Positions 32,551 to 44,274 of a stretch of 64,000 nucleotides of DNA are shown piece by piece. A model generated the notes under the pieces. The model made no database searches. It was given only the letters and a program-made list of their open reading frames with translations, and was not told the origin of the DNA. Position 1 is the stretch's first letter, and every line of letters begins with the position of its first letter. The DNA is taken from positions 124,001 through 188,000 of the forward strand of contig JAGTXK010000189.1 in NCBI GenBank assembly GCA_019096195.1, in the 5' to 3' direction. The DNA comes from Boletus sp. NGJ. Its lineage: Eukaryota; Basidiomycota; Agaricomycetes; Boletales; Boletaceae. Position numbers and translations under genes: made by a program.

Positions 32551-34658
32551 TTTGTATCCCGACTCCCACGGTAGCGGAGGAGGGTTTTGTCTGCAGCAAA
32601 TGAGATTTGTAGAAACTGCCACGTAATCAAAAAAGTTATTGTACACCCGGAATTCCCCGTGAGTCGGGGACCGGCGCGAGCGCCGCTATGATGTAAGTAT
32701 GTGGATGAGCAACTCCAGCTCAAGAAACCCGAGTCTGGTGAGCCGACCCCAGTCAGACGGGGCGCACACCCTGATTCAGCCCCGCATATATCGGATGAGA
32801 CCAATTATCGCCGTGCTAGAAACGGGTAACGCTTCAATAGAGAACGTCTACTTCAACAAACCTGGTGCCTTGCCGTAGGCCAGATGCGGCCACGGTGCAA
32901 ACCACACGAAGCTTGGCATCGATGATAGGCAGTCGACGAATTGGGAAAACGTTGCCTCGAGTAGAAGCTAGCAGCGCCCCGTCCGCCATGAAGCATGCCG
33001 AAATGAATCAGGGCCGTGACTCTGCGGAAATGCGTTTTTTGAAATACACACCGGGCGTACGCGTCCGAGGCGGGAACACGAAGAGATAAACCCCACAAAC
33101 GAGTGATTCCGGGTTGCCTCGTGTGCGACAATAACACACTGAACCCAACGGAATTCGATAGAGGAGAAGCCAGCGGCGTTTCCAGAACGATGGATAGATT
33201 TTGACTGCGAATCCGGAAGTAGCAGGTAAGGCCCAGCAATCACTATATCTGCCCCCTGATCACGCACCGATCTGCTGCGTCTTGGAAGACATTGTGGCGG
33301 TTCCGCGACGATGCCCATGACCGGCATTGTCATTGCGGACACCGTAGATTAACGGCGCTGAGAACCTCCTTTCCCCGAAATTGGCCCAGGTCGTTCTAGT
33401 GGAACTTTATGTGTTGTAATCGCACATTGCCGTCTACTTGTGGTGAGCTCCGGTAGAAACGCAAGGGTAACATGCCACTTTGTACAGGGCGTCGCCCCGT
33501 ACGGCCTCCGTCCGTAGACCATCGGAGATTCTGTCCAAGATACCCGACATTTCGTTAGGTGGACGAGCGCTCCGGGATAGAGAGCTTCGCTCGGGAGCGT
33601 TAAGATGGTGCCGGACAAAGAGAACCCACCGGTACACAAGAACCCATTAGTACGCCCGAAGAGAGCGCAAACAAGAACTGCGAGCACCCCGCCGCCGCCA
33701 TCGCGGCGGTCAGGATGGAGATTTGAACCAAGTCCATTTGAGGTTACAGTCCACAGATTAGCTGAAACGGCGTTGGATCTGTTAATATGCGCAGATGAAT
33801 ACGTGGACGAACATCACGATTCTAGTTCTCCCATTCGCCAAGTCTGATTAGTGGACAGCGCGCGAAAAAAAAAAAAAAAAAAAAGGCAACTTTGATGCAC
33901 GTACTAATGGCTGCCCGCCAGGTGCATGCTCACCGCCAAGCACTCGCTCTGAGCGCTCAGGTGACCAGCTTCAAGGGGCGATAATCCGGGTGCCGAGATG
34001 ATGGTGAGAGCGGAACCATGACGAGCGTTGGGAACGTCTCGCCGCGTCTATGTTGAGCTCGATTGCTTCTATCTTTGTCTGCTGCGTCAAGAGATGCTAC
34101 CGGAAGGAAAACGTTTTTCGTGGTGCGATTCTTCGCCCCGGCAGTGATGCTGGATACTTGCAAACTGATCAATTGATTTTCAACTCTGGGTGTACCTGAA
34201 AGCGACCCTGATTCATGTAGCGACGCATGAAATTCATTCGAGCCCGATTGTTCAGGGGCGTCTACGGTGAGATCTACTCTCGAATCTATCTGTTACAAAT
34301 AGCCACGACAGGGACGGATAGAAGCGCGGTCGAATTAACTCATTACAATGTCCACACCCCATTGGCGGAAATACCTCGAGGTCTATCGCTGAGCAGTCAT
34401 CTGAACGACGACTATCTCACCCGTGTGCGACCCTGTGTTCGTCTGGTGCAGTCAGGGCAATGTTTCTCATCATTCACATGAAGAAAAGAACAATATTTGC
34501 GCCTCGAGGTTTCAGCCGACGCAAGCGGCATTTTCCGGAAAAAAAAAAAGACAAGGCCAAATGATTTAATCTGCCACTATCAAAACACCGGTTTTTTAAA
34601 AAAGATGTAACAAATAACTAGATGCTCTACGCTAGTCCAGTGCGACCTCTTCGCGTCA
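32551..34658. other. Gene-poor stretch, nothing recognised
   Basis: About 2.1 kb with no supported gene. It has an A run of about 20 at 33,865-33,885 and another of about 11 near 34,540. Open frames up to about 128 codons (for example minus 33239-32853) are arginine/serine/cysteine-rich and unlike neighbours. No terminal repeats, tRNA or transposase motif recognised by eye. Confidence 0.45.
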
Positions 34659-36817
34659 TCATCTGCTCAAAGCCCGTGGAGATAAGACCACAGGTAGCTC
34701 ACCCTTCACCGCCAAAAAATAATCCTTTAGATCGCGATCCCAAGATTCGGGGTCATACCCATCCGCAAATCGGAAATCCAAACGCTGCATCATCATACAG
34801 ACAACCATTCGCATCTCTTGATACGCAAGGTTTTTGCCAACGCAATTCATAGGCCCAAACGAGAAAGGGATGAAAGCCGCCGGATTATGCCTGAATGGAA
34901 CCTTGTCCGGGTCATTGGAGTCCGGGTATCCCAACGCCTTTCTCTCGTCCGCAGAGAGCCATCGCTCCGGCCAGAAAGTGTCGGGCATTGGCGAGAAGTT
35001 GCGAGGATCGCGATGAAGAGAATAGAAATGAACAAAAGCACTCGTTCCCTCCGGCACGAAGCTGCAGAGCTGAGGAATGAGAAGCATGGTAACAAAAATA
35101 GCTCGATGACTTGCCAAGGACCCACTACCTTTCCCCCACTGCTTTTGGTTGCCCCACGCTGACTTCCACTGACAACGGGCGGGAACAATCGGAGGGTCTC
35201 GTTACTGAAACGGCATCTAGTTAACTTGTGCTGAGCATCATAAAGAGACGGCATAGCCCACATTACGGCATTAAGATAATTCATTTGAAGGTGATGCCGG
35301 GTGGATAAGGCATCGTCACCAGGAGGGTAATAGCGATCAACTTCCGCTTGGAGTCGGCGGTAAGCAGTGGGGTGACTTAATAGAGCCCAAAATAAGGCGC
35401 TGAGCGTGGTTGCGGTGGTGTCCGATCCTGCGACTATGGCAAGAACACCGTCCGAAGTAACTTCCGCCAATGTGGGAGGGGAGCGTTCAACCCCCGCTTC
35501 ATCGATCTGAGGTACACTCAGTCTCGAACCTGTACAGCATGCCGCAGAATACTTGCCAAGTGGTGGAATAGATCCTGGGACTGAGAACCTTGGGATCGTC
35601 TGAGCGATACGCGCTCCCGACAGAACGTGCGGAATTTCTTCAAGTCTGTACCGATCTTGGGCAGTCTCACGTAGTATTTTCCTAGCCAGGGCAGGTGGGT
35701 GAGGACCAAAGCGAGTCTGCGAATGGGGTTCGTCACTTGAATTGACGATCGATCAATGTACGTACGGTAGCCCGCTTTCCAGCAGGTGGAGGGTGTTATC
35801 TTCATCGCCATCGCGCAGCATGTTTGAGCCTCCCCCAAACCTGCACGACACGTTTAGATAAGGACAAAGTTCTTTGAGAAGAAAGAGCCACTTACGCCAT
35901 GTCACTCATAAAGTCGAATCTATGGTCGCTTATTAGGTTACGAGCGGAAAAAGAGGGGAGAAAGCTCACGTAAAACGACTGATCCACCCGGCGAGATTGA
36001 CGGGTTGTTGTTGTTGCCTTTCGAGTATGGTCACGAGTTCATGGACTCTCTTGCCAAGAATTTCTTCGTAACCTTTGAGTGCAGCTGAGCTGAAACCTCT
36101 GGCCCACGGCTTCCGACGGCGGGCGTGCTCCGCGGGATCTCGTAAAGATATCAATGATCTGATGTTGGTCTGCTCGGCCAAACGGCCGTCCCAGTCTAGA
36201 GCAAGTGAGTCGAGGTGGTTCACAGGACAAGGAAAGTTACCGTACGTGGACCTTTTGGGAGGCCAAAGTACCCCATCAGCGGAGAAATTGCGTCCACGTT
36301 GCGAAAGGAGAGCTCGTTTGGGCCTAACATGTGCAAAGTCAGATGGAGAGTAAAAAAGGGTGCACGTAAAGCGGCCTACCGATTCTTACCACGTCACCAT
36401 ACCTTTGGTGCAATTCGTAATAATATTTGTGCTGTTTACCGGCGGAGGAGACCCACGCCATCCATAATTTGGAGATGCGACAAGGGATGGGACCGGGGTA
36501 CTTGGCAAGGGGGTGAAAGGGGGAGAGCCGATAAGCAAGCAGAGAGAGGAGGATGGTGGAATAATAAAGGGGGTAGGTGCATGCCAGGACGCGGAGGAGA
36601 GAAGAAAAGCTAAACAAGAGGACGCGAGTCAAGACGGCAGGGACGACCACGAGGAGGACGACATGGGAGAGAGGGTTGGTGGGCTCGTAGCGGTTGAAGA
36701 GCAGATGGGAGAGCTGTGAGGGATGTCAGGAGAAGAAAGGATGGAGAGCAGAAATGTGCGCACAATGGCGGCAGCTGCGATGAGCAGGGAGGCGTCCTTG
36801 GTGGAGAGGGAGTGCAT
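34659..36817 (-). CDS. Cytochrome P450 monooxygenase (first)
   Basis: Start at 36817 (MHSLSTKDASLLIAAAAI), spliced to LSHLLFNRYEPTNPLSHVVL and further membrane segments (LLVVVPAVLTRVLLFSF and YSTILLSLLAYRL), so there are two or three N-terminal hydrophobic helices, then the hinge LAKYPGPIPCRISKLW. P450 marks: helix-C region RRRKPWARGFSSAALKGYE, I-helix AGSDTTATTLSALFWAL, K-helix NETLRLFPPV, the FWPERWL block, and the heme-binding loop FIPFSFGPMNCVGKNLA with Cys. Ends VVLSPRALSR. The multi-helix N-terminus suggests ER anchoring. Substrate unknown; it resembles fungal CYP67-like enzymes but I cannot assign a family. No other biosynthetic genes beside it. Confidence 0.9.
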
Positions 36818-38355
36818 CTGGCTGATGGGGCAGAGAAACGGAGGCACGGAGTGGTTATAAAGTATATCGCGGAGACGCTCACGGCGTCGGGATTCGGAGA
36901 GAGCGAGCAGGATCGACTTTCAGACAATCTAGAGAGGGAAGATTTTGGCTCTGAAAAAGAGGCAGGAGATCTGTGTGGAGAGATCGGAAATCACGAGGAG
37001 AGACCAAGAAATCGGTTAGGATGAGCAATATTATGCAAGCGAAGCCGCGGTGACGGTAACACTGGTGCCGAGCAGAATGCAAACTTGAGCAGAGTGATGT
37101 CCGTGGACTTAAGTTAATGGACAGGAGAGGAAGGACCTCGTGTGCATGTGGCATCGAAAGCGGTGTCGGAGCAACAGTAACGGGTGTGGATCATTCGTAT
37201 GGCGAAAAGTGCGAGGACAGAAGTCGCCATGATGAAAAGATGTAGCTGATCGCGATGGCGGTCGCGGTGGGGAATGGCGAACTGGAAAGCTCTGCCAATA
37301 TACGACAGATACTATAAAAGGAAAATTGCCTTTTGGAGTAGTCAGGGACATGCCGTAGCGCAGCAATCGGCCCTTATGTACTCAAAATGTACGACGGCGA
37401 TGAATGTGTTTCCGTACTGCTCGAACCGAACATTTCTTTCCCTCCGCCACGGCGTTGCGCATGGAGAGGACGCTGCCCAGATTCGGGCCCGAGGTTTGAC
37501 GTTTATAAATCACGCAGGTGACCACCAATTCTATTTAAAATAAAATAAAATCTAAATCTGGTCTAGACAGTTGCGCGCGCGCGCGAGTTTTCAGTCGTCG
37601 AGGCGATCCAGGTATCGCCGAGGCGTACGCAAGTGGAACAAGGATGACCTACTGGACGCTGTTTACTCCATATACACCAACGTTTAACCTGTGCACTGAT
37701 ATGAGATATGAGGCCAGAGCGCCTCGTTTCTGAATGAAAAATATCCAAGTGGGTAGTCCTTTCCGGATTTCACAAAACTCCGATCGATAGCTATGATCGC
37801 CGCATCGCTGAGGACATGAACATGTCCCACACCACGACGTTGGTCCGAACGCTCGAGAAGCACGGATTGGGAGCGCACCGCTACAAGGAGAGGGAGTCTG
37901 CGCCGCACTGGCAAGTTCCGGTATGTTTCAAACCATCGAGGACCCGCGGAGGTTACGCTCTTGTTCCTTGTCGCTTGCGAGTGGTCAGCAATTGAGAAGG
38001 AGAGATGTCACAAGTGGGGTACGGCGTTTGCCATCAAAAATGACAACACCAACGGCCTCGTCACGAACCCTAAATTAACGGATTTGGTTAAACGTGACCT
38101 CGTGTCGGAAGATCTGGAGTGCGGCGAACCAATTCGCATGCCGAGTTGCGTCCGAGCGATTTGCGCATGGAAAGCAGCGACACGCTTGAGAAGCATGCAA
38201 TGACGCAACACCCGTCGAGCTCGGAAATGCGACTGTGCCCATCCGCGGAACAGCCAGAAAAAACGAACCAAGCTCGTCGTCGGTTATGTCATCGTCATGT
38301 GCCCCCAATATTCGCACGAAAGAGTACCCCACACTCGTCTTCTTTTGCAACCAGC
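36818..38355. other. Intergenic, with a possible helix-turn-helix-like fragment
   Basis: About 1.5 kb. Holds a (GC)n tract at about 37,571-37,583 and an AAAT-type repeat at about 37,537-37,555. On the plus strand near 37,787-37,920 an open stretch reads PIDSYDRRIAEDMNMSHTT then LVRTLEKHGLGAHRYKERES, which looks protein-like and helical but has no start, partner exons or clear family. The left part includes the P450 promoter. Confidence 0.4.
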
Positions 38356-38733
38356 ATGTCCCCACTCCGTCTCCTCCAACGTGGCACCATCCGTGCATTC
38401 CACTCCCCCTTTGCCGCCTCCCCTCGCCGCACGACGCCCTCCTCATCCACCCCTGCATCCATATACGAGAAACAGCACGACTCCTCCCCAGAGCCACACC
38501 TCTCGTCCTCTGGAACACGCACATATGTCGTCTCAGAACCTGACCCCTCCAATACCCCGTATGAGGTTCCCTCAGGCGCTTATCCCACCTCCGCCCCATA
38601 TCTGAACTTGGGTGCCTCCACCAGCACCCCGCGTGCCGGGGAGAGTGCGGCGATCAAAAACACCGGGGTTCCTGCAGAGTCGGATCGCAGGGCAGGCAGT
38701 CATGGCGGTGGCATCAAACAGGGCAAGTCTTGA
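38356..38733 (+). CDS. Small hypothetical protein, mitochondrial-type leader
   Basis: 125 codons from the Met at 38356 (MSPLRLLQRGTIRAFHSPFA), an Arg-rich leader without acids, as in mitochondrial presequences. The rest is Ser/Pro/Thr-rich and low-complexity, with a distinctive EPDPSNTPYEVPSGAYPTSA block and a Gly-rich end, HGGGIKQGKS. The same frame is open further upstream to 38119, but I prefer 38356 because only there does a targeting leader begin. It resembles short mitochondrial proteins of basidiomycetes that I remember without a function; I cannot confirm it. Convergent with casein kinase 1. Confidence 0.6.
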   Translation: MSPLRLLQRGTIRAFHSPFAASPRRTTPSSSTPASIYEKQHDSSPEPHLSSSGTRTYVVSEPDPSNTPYEVPSGAYPTSAPYLNLGASTSTPRAGESAAIKNTGVPAESDRRAGSHGGGIKQGKS

Positions 38734-39201
38734 CTTGTAGGGTGAGGGAGAACTACGGACATTTTTGTTGTCGCTTGCCACGTTCGCGCCGTGTGTACGA
38801 TCATGCAGAGTTGATCATCTTCTTGTACATGTTGTTTCTTTGCGTTATTTCGCCCGTTTCTCGGTCCAAATCAACAAATAAAAAGTCGATTATCTTGGGA
38901 TAGTTGCGGACGCTATCGAGAGCAGAATAATGTAGACATACGCAATACACGACCATCATGATATAGACACGGGGACATCCGCGTGGTGCCACGAAAAGAC
39001 TGTCAAGGGTATGAAATGGGTTGAGGATATCATCGACCTGCGAAAGAAAACGACTTGATCCCCGTAATCAAGCTCAGCAAGGTATATAAGCATGTATGAT
39101 AGCAATAGCAAGATAGATCGTGCTTGTCGTCGAGTACCTCGTGCCTTTGTGTCCACGTTCGGTCAATAAAAACACCTGGCTTTTGCACACTGACAAAAAA
39201 C

Positions 39202-41598
39202 TCACCAGTGTCCCAGGAAATGTGCGACCTGCGCATGCCAATCTATGCCCTGCAGCAGAATAAGCTCGAAAAGAAAACCTCTTTTCTTGGGGTGTCGGTC
39301 GTCTTCCAAATCATCAGCCCCGCGCATCTGGCTCTCGAACACAGCCATTCGTGTATGTGTACCTTCGCGAAGAACCGTACCAGCAGTAGTATCCTCCCGC
39401 GAATTAGTCACGTGCTTCCCACCGTGGGCTTGAGCCCCATACAGGAACGAATCGGATCCGTCAGTGCGTCCACCAGGGCCACCGTTCATGCCTATCACCA
39501 CTTGCGTCGGAGGCACCGGGGAAGCCCTATCATATCCATTGGGCCGATAGCCCGACGAGGTGGGAACAGTGGCATAAGGATGATGAGAAAGCCCCGGACT
39601 ATCTCGTGGTGTCTGGCTGACACGTCGGTTGACAGGGGCTGTCGCCTGCGCATTCGCATCGCCACGCGCCAACGTCGCCGAATCTCGCGTGCCATGACCT
39701 TCACGAGTCCCAGGTCGTCTAGAACTCTTGTGGTGAACAGGTGTTGGAGCAAGAACTACGGGTGTCGATGGTGTCGGCGGATCAGCAACCTGCGCTCGAG
39801 GTCGACGGTTGGTGTCGCGATGACGAGGTGTGTGGGGGGCGTTCGCAGTCGCGTGTGCCTGAGCCAACAACGAAGAAGGCGTCTGTCGGTAACTGTCATT
39901 ATGTAGCTTTGGATGGAGCAAGAATCACACACATTGCCAGCTTCCCAACCCTTGCCGTTGTTCAACAACATCCAATCGTAGATACCATCATCTTGCTCTC
40001 CGGTATTCTTGAGAACCTTGGTGAACAGCTCTCGAAGGAAGTCGTAGTCAGGACACTCCTCGAATCCCAGCTTTCGCACGTAGTTCATGTAAATGGCAAA
40101 CTCTTCTGCAAGGAATGTACTGACATGGCGGTGCACGCTAAGGACCAACGTACCTGGAAAGCCCTCACACAACTCTGAAATTGGTGTGGTCTGCTTCTTC
40201 TCTCCAATCTTCTCATACTTTTGCTTGTTGGTTGCAGCCCTGAGTCCTTGCCAAGGAAGGCCGCCTCGCAGGAAGTACATAAATACATGACCCAAAGATT
40301 CAAGGTCATCTCTCCGAGATTGTTCACGACCAAGATGTGTATTGATCGACATGTACCGGGCTGTGCCGGACAGGCTTTTGCGTTCACGGTAGGGAATGTG
40401 AACTTTAGTCTTTGGATCTCGGTAGTGCTTCGCCATGCCGAAATCTGAATAGCCCGAAAGTCAGATCAGCAAGCCCAAGAGAGAATCCCATCACGGCGAT
40501 GCGACCAAGATAAGCACGAAACAGGGTAGATGTAGATTGAAGGGTGACAAATCCTAAAAGTGTACATACCAATGATATGAATGATGTTGGCAGTTTTCGT
40601 GCCGGGAACGCCAACGAGAAAGTTATCGGGCTTGATATCTCGATAAATGAGTGACTTGTCGTGGACTGACTGAATGCGGGTGATCTAAAGTAGAGTTAGT
40701 CCATAATTCGGTGATAACCGAGGAAGGATGGAACGATCACGATCGCATGCCAAGACATGCACAACCGACACAAGCGCGCGCATACGATACGATGTCGAGA
40801 GCACTCACCATTTGCTTTGCTGCCATGCATACCGTCTTGATGGTGAACTTGCGTCCACACATGTCGAAGAGGTCCTCAAGATTAGGTCCAAGGAGATCGA
40901 TTACGAGGACGTTATGGAGTCCTTCCTGCCCGAAATGGTGGACTTGAGGAACACCCACTAGAAGCAGAGCTTGAACCGCGGACAGAAAGGGATGGATGAC
41001 ATATACGCACGTGTACCGTTGAGTGATCTATAGGAACGAAATTCATCCCGTAATTGGGGGGCATCGGACTTTCGTGGCTCCTTTAAGAAAGCACGGAGAT
41101 CAAATAGTTGTCTCCTCGGGGAAACGGAGACGTACGAATTTAATAGCAACGGGCTGATTTGTCAGAAGCTTGGTGCCTATGAATACGAAGCGTTGAGTTC
41201 AAGACGAACGATTATGAGACAAGAATAAGATGGAGCAGAAGGACTTGGCATCAACGCGAGATCAATGAAGCTTGGTTTACGCCCATCTAGGATAGCATTG
41301 GAGGATGAGTGCATCCTCACGACCACAGGAAAGACAAGAGGCAGTCACATCTCCGCAGTGTAGAATTCAAGCGCCCGTTACCCCAAGTGAGTCTCACGAC
41401 TGGGAGATAACCAGTCGACCATCCAGTCCTTCTGGAAGAGGAAGGCAAGTTAGTGAGAACAGAAGTACCTTCGAATACAACGCCAAAGGAGCCCTCGCCG
41501 ATTTTCTTGCCAACGCGGAAATGATTGCCAACGATGCCATTCGAAGTGGACTGAGAGTGATGTCCCGAGGATGAAGTTATAACGTGAGGGGTCGTCAT
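39202..41598 (-). CDS. Casein kinase 1 family Ser/Thr kinase
   Basis: Kinase in CK1 style. N-terminus is Ser/Thr-rich ([20 protein letters not shown]), then the Gly-rich loop [18 protein letters not shown], the lysine block [15 protein letters not shown], catalytic loop [18 protein letters not shown] segment [20 protein letters not shown], the CK1 hallmark [46 protein letters not shown], and the end of the lobe [21 protein letters not shown] long Pro/Ser/Thr/Arg-rich tail follows ([40 protein letters not shown]). Known plasma-membrane CK1s (Yck type) end in a Cys pair; I see none before the stop at 39202, so a further exon may be missed. The first intron is about 290 bases, longer than usual here. 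Confidence 0.88.
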
Positions 41599-42094
41599 TT
41601 GAGATGGAAGGGAATAGTTTTGAAAAACACCAGTCCGAGGAGGGTGAAGGAGAGAATGCGGGGTGGTCCGGTTGTGAGCGAAGAGAGCGTCTACTTTGTA
41701 GCGAAAACGAGAAAAGAGTGTCCCAACAGCGGACTTTGAATTACCTTATTTGTGTGTGGCCCACACGTTCCACACCGTCGACACACACTTTTCCTCCTAC
41801 TACCTTATTCCGAGCATTCTTATTCAAAATTTCGACCGTCCTTGCAGTCTCTTTTTCTTTTTCTTTGTTTTCTTTTCCTCTTTGGATGCGATTTACTTCC
41901 GGCGCTCACCGGTCCGGAGCATCCCCAGCACAGATTTGCACGAGGCGACAATGCATGTCCTCCATGCTTGCTACTAAATAAGGCGGACGAGCGTGTCGCA
42001 GTACGCAGTCTGCCAAGGCATAATGCGTCACGACGCGTCACCTACCCGGGGACAAACGTTTAGTACTGGTCACCGTACAGTACATGGTGTAAAC

Positions 42095-43638
42095 TCAGGC
42101 TTCGAAGACGAGGATTTGGTGGGCAGTGGCTGTCAGGGGCCAGACACCCTCGGTGACTGCATCCTCCACATCAACTTCTTTCCTCTGCAGAATAAAACTA
42201 TGTACGACTGTTTTGGTGGACATCACCATACGACAGATCACAAACATCCCAAGCTCCGCTCCAAGATAGAAAATGTCGTATTCGATCTGCGCAATAGTCG
42301 AATTCTGGCCATCCAAATGGAGACAAGGGAGCGTTAACAGCGTGGTCACAATGTCAAGACGAGTCCGTTTTGGCCCGGAGGCTGTAGATCGAAAATCTCG
42401 AGCATAAGTTATGTCGGCACCACAACAAAAGTAGGACCCACAGAAGCATTGGGGAGAGGCTGCCCATATGGACGAAGCGCCTCCGCTGATATTTTGGACA
42501 ATTCGGTGAACACGATATGCAAAGGAAGCGTTTGTAGCGTATGCAGAAGCAAGGCTTGCCCTGTCCGCTTCGTAAATTTGGACATATCTACCAATAGACG
42601 CGAGGGATCAGGCCAATGTAAACCAGGAATACCCATCTGGTTGCCTACCGGCGAAGATAATTCAGAGTCATTTCCGACATCACTTCCTCTGCCGCGGGAG
42701 ATGTACAAGGAGCGATCGGTTGGTCACGGACGCTACTAGGGGGCTCCCGAGGGACAGCAAGCCGGCCGTGTCGAGGTGGGATGTCTGACGGTGTAGGTAC
42801 AGGGTCTGCTAAACTGGACACGGGATCACGCAACGGGGAATGAGAAGCAGTTTCGCGCTCATCGGGAAACCGCGGTCTTTCTGAGCACGGGGAGGAAGAA
42901 CGCAGCCCGCTTAGAGGTGAGTTGGTGGGGATTAATTGGGAGGAATTGTTTCGACGCTTCGATAACGACCGTGGCGGTACTAGCAACTTTTTCTTCGATG
43001 GCGGCTCGGCATCAGGAACATTACCGAAAATGGGGGGAGATGATGAAGGGCGTGCCCGGGTGGAAGTAGTGGTGACAGACTGTTGGGGCGACGCTTTGCG
43101 AATGGGAGGACGATGCCACTGTGCGTTAGATCTGTGGGCAAGCATGATTGTAGCAGCAAGATCCAGTGGGTCGGGCTTCAGGGTATCTGACCAAACAGGG
43201 ACGTGACTCTTCCTGTGGGGAGGTCAGGAAGGGGGGACCCGAGATACACCTGTAGCGCACCAGTCGATAATCAGGCCGTCATCTCTATGTGGAGATTGAT
43301 TAGAAGGAAGAATAAGGGATATGTTGTTTCAGTACCGACCTGATTAGTTTCCTCTCTGGGATGAGGTTTAGTGCCTCCAATTCCTTGGCGCACCTTGCTA
43401 CCCATTCTGATCGATTCTGTGTGTATTCTGTGCAGGATGGAAGACAGTCGTTTGGAATGGGAGCAAAGCGCTTTGTCCCGGAAGTGACGACTCTCCTTTC
43501 GGTAAAGTGGGGAGAAGGGCTGCGTTCACACTTGACTTGTGGTGGCGGCGGATACGATGATGGTGGTGATGGATGGGGCGAGGGACTAACGCGGATACGC
43601 TTTGGCGGTCTTGGACTCGGAACTGATTTAGGTTTCAT
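42095..43638 (-). CDS. Hypothetical nuclear-type protein
   Basis: Not recognised. Start MKPKSVPSPRPPKRIRVSPS, a Pro/Ser/Lys/Arg stretch that looks like a nuclear localisation signal. Next is a Ser/Pro-rich disordered part (43145 to about 42670) with SKKKLLVPPRSLSKRRNNSS. The C-terminal part is folded-looking: GLHWPDPSRLLVDMSKFTKR, TGQALLLHTLQTLPLHIVFT, ELSKISAEALRPYGQPLPNA, then TLLTLPCLHLDGQNSTIAQI and EVDVEDAVTEGVWPLTATAH. About four introns. The C-terminal block may be a domain conserved among basidiomycetes; I could not name it. Divergent from the Git1-type permease. Confidence 0.6.
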
Positions 43639-44274
43639 CGTAATTGAGAGTCGAGTTTGACGATGGGCATTCCGTGTGTCCCCTGAGTAAATATCGATAT
43701 GGAGGTCACATTGACCGGATTGTCACGCTCCGTCCGCTGAGATTGGAGTTTGAAATTTGAATTCCCGAACCATGTGAGCCGAGAGTTGTGGCCAAGTGTT
43801 GGAATATTTTTTTGCACAAGCCATGCTAGCATAATGCCACGTTGGTACGAGACATGTGGATACGTACATATTGACGGATGACATGGACGTGGTTGATCAA
43901 GCGAGTTGAAACGTTGATCATAACACTCAATCATGCATCCGAGCCTCGTTCTCGGCGTACAGGTGTACTTCTCACACTGCAAAGGTCCTCTCTGCTGCTC
44001 CTAACCGAGCCTGTACAGTGCCTCAGTGCCAGCGACACCGATGGCATACGAGTAAATCCAGGGAGCTTGTGTTTGTCCCGGACCCCACGTCAAGACTGCC
44101 ACGAACGTTGCGTCTGTTAGCCAATGATTACAGTCTATCTATAAATATTAGCCTCACGGATTAATGTTCCCGAGGCGCAATTCTTATGACTCAATGGGGA
44201 TGGATTTGTATAAGAATGCACGCTGATGGATACTCGATTAGCGCTAGTTCCGTCCCTTCTTCCCTTCTGCTACC
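43639..44274. other. Divergent promoter region
   Basis: About 635 bases between divergent genes. No coding sequence recognised. Contains the CCAAT and TATA motifs listed for the permease. Confidence 0.5.
44120..44147 (+). promoter_or_regulatory. CCAAT and TATA motifs upstream of Git1-type permease
   Basis: GCCAAT at 44120-44125 and TATAAATA at 44140-44147, about 130 bases before the start codon at 44275. Placement fits a core promoter with a longer leader. Prediction only. Confidence 0.4.

Noticed and set aside
37560-37590. (GC)n tract as a possible regulatory or Z-DNA element
   Set aside because: Only about 13 bases long and without any other support.
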